Shown in pieces: positions 62,052-64,000 of a DNA stretch of 64,000 bases. Source of the DNA: Eutreptiella sp. 'Long Island Sound 2002' (taxonomy: Eukaryota > Euglenozoa > Euglenophyceae > Eutreptiales > Eutreptiaceae); the NCBI GenBank assembly GCA_964036045.1, contig OZ038380.1, positions 117,165,699 to 117,229,698 of the forward strand. The letters are read 5' to 3'. The notes under the pieces were generated by a model. It did not search any database. It had not been told where the DNA came from and worked only from the letters and a program-made list of their open reading frames with translations. Numbering within the stretch: the first letter of the stretch is position 1; every line of letters starts with the position of its first letter. The translations under genes and the position numbers were made by a program.

Positions 62052-64000
62052 GTCCTTGTTCAAGGTCATGTTGGTCAATGAGGCTACCCAATGTCGGGTA
62101 CTTTCCTCCTCGGTGCATCCCATAGGAACAACCAGCACTGCCTTGGAGCGGTCCTTGCGAATCTTTGCTATCGCTCTTGGAATGTCCCATCGAGGGCAAT
62201 GGATCCACATCAAGCCCTGATGCGGACCCCAGTGCTTCTTCCACGCGGAGTCCTGGGCGCTCCAGTACTTCTCACACACCCGAAGATGGGCGGAGGTTCC
62301 TGATGAGAACGCATCCAGGGCCAGATCCGACGCGCCCAGGTCCGCGACCACTCGGTTCGCCACTTCCGGCATTACACCGTACTCCTGGTCTGCTGGCCCA
62401 GTGGGCTCAGTGTCCAGCGCGGCCACTTCGAGCTGATTGCGTTCGGGGTGGATCCATTGGCATTCCACATGGTGCTCAGGTGACGAAAGCCACGAGAGCT
62501 GGTCGTCCTGGTACAGGGTCATGGAGGCCTGGGTCGGGAGAGCGCCGGAGTCCGTCTCCATCATGAAGTCGTACCCAACGATCATGTCCCAGTCCATCTC
62601 GGCCTCGTAGAAGCGACCGTGCAGGAGGATTTCCTTGCCGAGGTCCGGGCGACTCAGCTCACGATGGTTCACGAACTGCAGCCCGATGGCCGCTTCCTTC
62701 GTGCCTCCCACCATGTACTGGCTGTTCGCCACCTTAAGCCTGACAGGTTTCCGACTGTCGGTCAGACACTCTGGCGGAAGTAGGCCAGCCTTGACCAAGC
62801 TGACCTGTGCTCCCGTGTCGACCAATACGTCGAAGACCTTTTCGCACAAGGCACAGACCTTAAGGTGCAACTGCCGCTTGCGCCCAACACGGCGCACGGC
62901 GTGCAAGCTCAGGATCTCCGGCCGTTCCTTAAGCTCAACAAGCGACTGGTGCAGGTCGTGGACAATGGGCTCAGGCTGCCGATCTGCAGCATCCAGCTGC
63001 GGTCCGGGTGATCCTCTGATACTCTCGGATAGATCTTGTAGTACATCAAACACATTCTTGGTCGCGAAGGACGGACGGGTGCAAGGGTTCGTGCCTTCAC
63101 TTGCCCTCACCCCGCCTCCGCGACTGGGTGCCAGACCGGGCCTTCCGCCCGCGGCAGTCCCCTTGTGCTTATCGGCTCCCGACTGGGATGGTTCGGCGCT
63201 TCCCACGTCACCATCCTGCGACCGCCCTAGCTGGGGCCGTTGGCTGCAGGGGCTCCGCTAGGGGGCGTCCGTTGTGGAAGGGGGGGTGTTCTCCTCCGCA
63301 TCAACCTCGTTGACGCCCTTCTTCCTTTCCCTAAGAGTAGGCTTCTTGTCCTTGTCCTTGTTCTGGTCGTTCTGGTTGTTCCCCTTGTTCTTGTTGTCCG
63401 ACCTGGGGACCCAGGTCCTCTTGATCTCCTGGATCTCCTTGGCAAACTCGGTCCCCTGCGACACGAGCTTGGAGAGCTCATCCTTGTCAACCTCCACTTT
63501 GGCCTCCGGGATACCCGCAGGTGCACGCTTCCTCGACCCGTGCGCCTTCTTGTAGGCCTCCGTGTTGGCCTGGTGGATGGGGCATGTTCCGTGGTCATGG
63601 TTGAAGCCTTTCTTCCTCCCATAACACACGAAACAGCCCTGAGGGTGAGCTTGTATGAACTCCCCAAAGGACAGCGGAGGGTCGCCAATGCGGCGAGGGT
63701 CCCTCTTCTCCTTCTTCCTCCAACCCGGCTGCAGGGGCTTCCAGCTTCCCTGTTTGTTCCCCGCGCTCAGGTTGTGGGCCACGAAGGCAGGAACGGCCAC
63801 CTCGGCGGGCTCATCGTCGTCATCGTCGACGAGAGCTTCATCGCCGTCGGCTCCCGCTGGGTTCATGGCAGCTTCCCCGCCAGATCCCTCGCCAACGTAG
63901 TTGACGTCGCGGTCGCCGGGCCTCAACCCGCGGGTGTGGTGGAGGTTTCGGTACTCCTTGAGTACTTCCTCACCAACCCACTCCAGGATCTCGTCGCAGC
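62052..64000 (-). pseudogene. G1 copy 1 Gag end, nucleocapsid, aspartic protease and methyltransferase-like domain
   Basis: Open from the right edge. Possible zinc motif C-F-V-C...H-D-H-G-T-C-P (~63625). Basic Lys/Asn tail, then an in-frame TAG at 63258-63260 at the nucleocapsid-protease border, then the same frame continues. Protease: V-L-V-D-T-G-A-Q-V-S-L-V (~62825) and D-M-I-V-G-Y-D-F-M (~62580). From 62345 to 62052: L-A-L-D-A-F-S-S-G-T-S...W-I-H-C-P-R-W-D-I-P-R-A...A-V-L-V-V-P-M-G-C, the same order of elements as the Dam-like domain of DIRS retroelements, with C-P-R-W in the catalytic position. Copy 2 splits it after L-N-K-D; the rest is at 48985-48835. Confidence 0.75.

Overview
This 64 kb window is eukaryotic nuclear DNA built almost wholly of nested retrotransposons. 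I find no host gene, rRNA, functional tRNA or CRISPR array. The contents are Ty3/gypsy elements with chromodomains, a LINE family, a GC-rich LINE-like insertion and a small non-autonomous LTR element. The pol proteins look to me like retroelements of large-genome protists such as dinoflagellates. That is an unverified impression; the sequence itself only shows a repeat-rich eukaryote.

Layout. (1) 1-5904 and 21131-25245 (+) are two halves of one LINE copy, called H1 here: an RNase H/CCHC end of a LINE ORF2, then a RING-like ORF, a long disordered ORF and a candidate Ulp1-like protease domain, then a 3' region with a ~378 bp tandem array and a CCTA-type tail. (2) H1 is split by G2, a 15.2 kb chromovirus on the minus strand (5905-21125) with 787 bp LTRs and a 5 bp duplication CTCAG. 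(3) G2 carries a 3.9 kb GC-rich insertion, N1 (7592-11483), flanked by an 18 bp duplication. (4) 25246-31467 is G3, a broken gypsy element with a duplicated RNase H region. (5) 31468-33226 and 36428-40747 (-) are a second LINE copy, H2, in tail-to-tail orientation to H1. (6) H2 is split by S (33227-36427), a 3.2 kb element with 1086 bp LTRs and one unknown 168-residue ORF. (7) H2 ends at the LTR of G1 copy 1, a chromovirus on the minus strand (40748-48985, resuming at 62052 and running off the right edge). (8) G1 copy 2 (48986-62051, +) sits inside copy 1 with a 4 bp duplication GTCC. Removing copy 2 restores the copy 1 reading frame.

Order of events from nesting: G3 and the H copies come first; then G2 into H1, and S and G1 copy 1 into H2; then N1 into G2 and G1 copy 2 into copy 1. 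No element looks fully functional: each has stops, frameshifts or deletions.

The points I find most interesting are the RING-like plus Ulp1-like proteins of the H LINE, a methyltransferase-like (DIRS-type Dam) domain between protease and reverse transcriptase in two different gypsy families, a tRNA-like A-box/B-box segment inside an LTR with AG...CT ends, a sense ORF kept open in three G1 LTRs, and shared terminal signals that suggest S is mobilised by G1-type enzymes.
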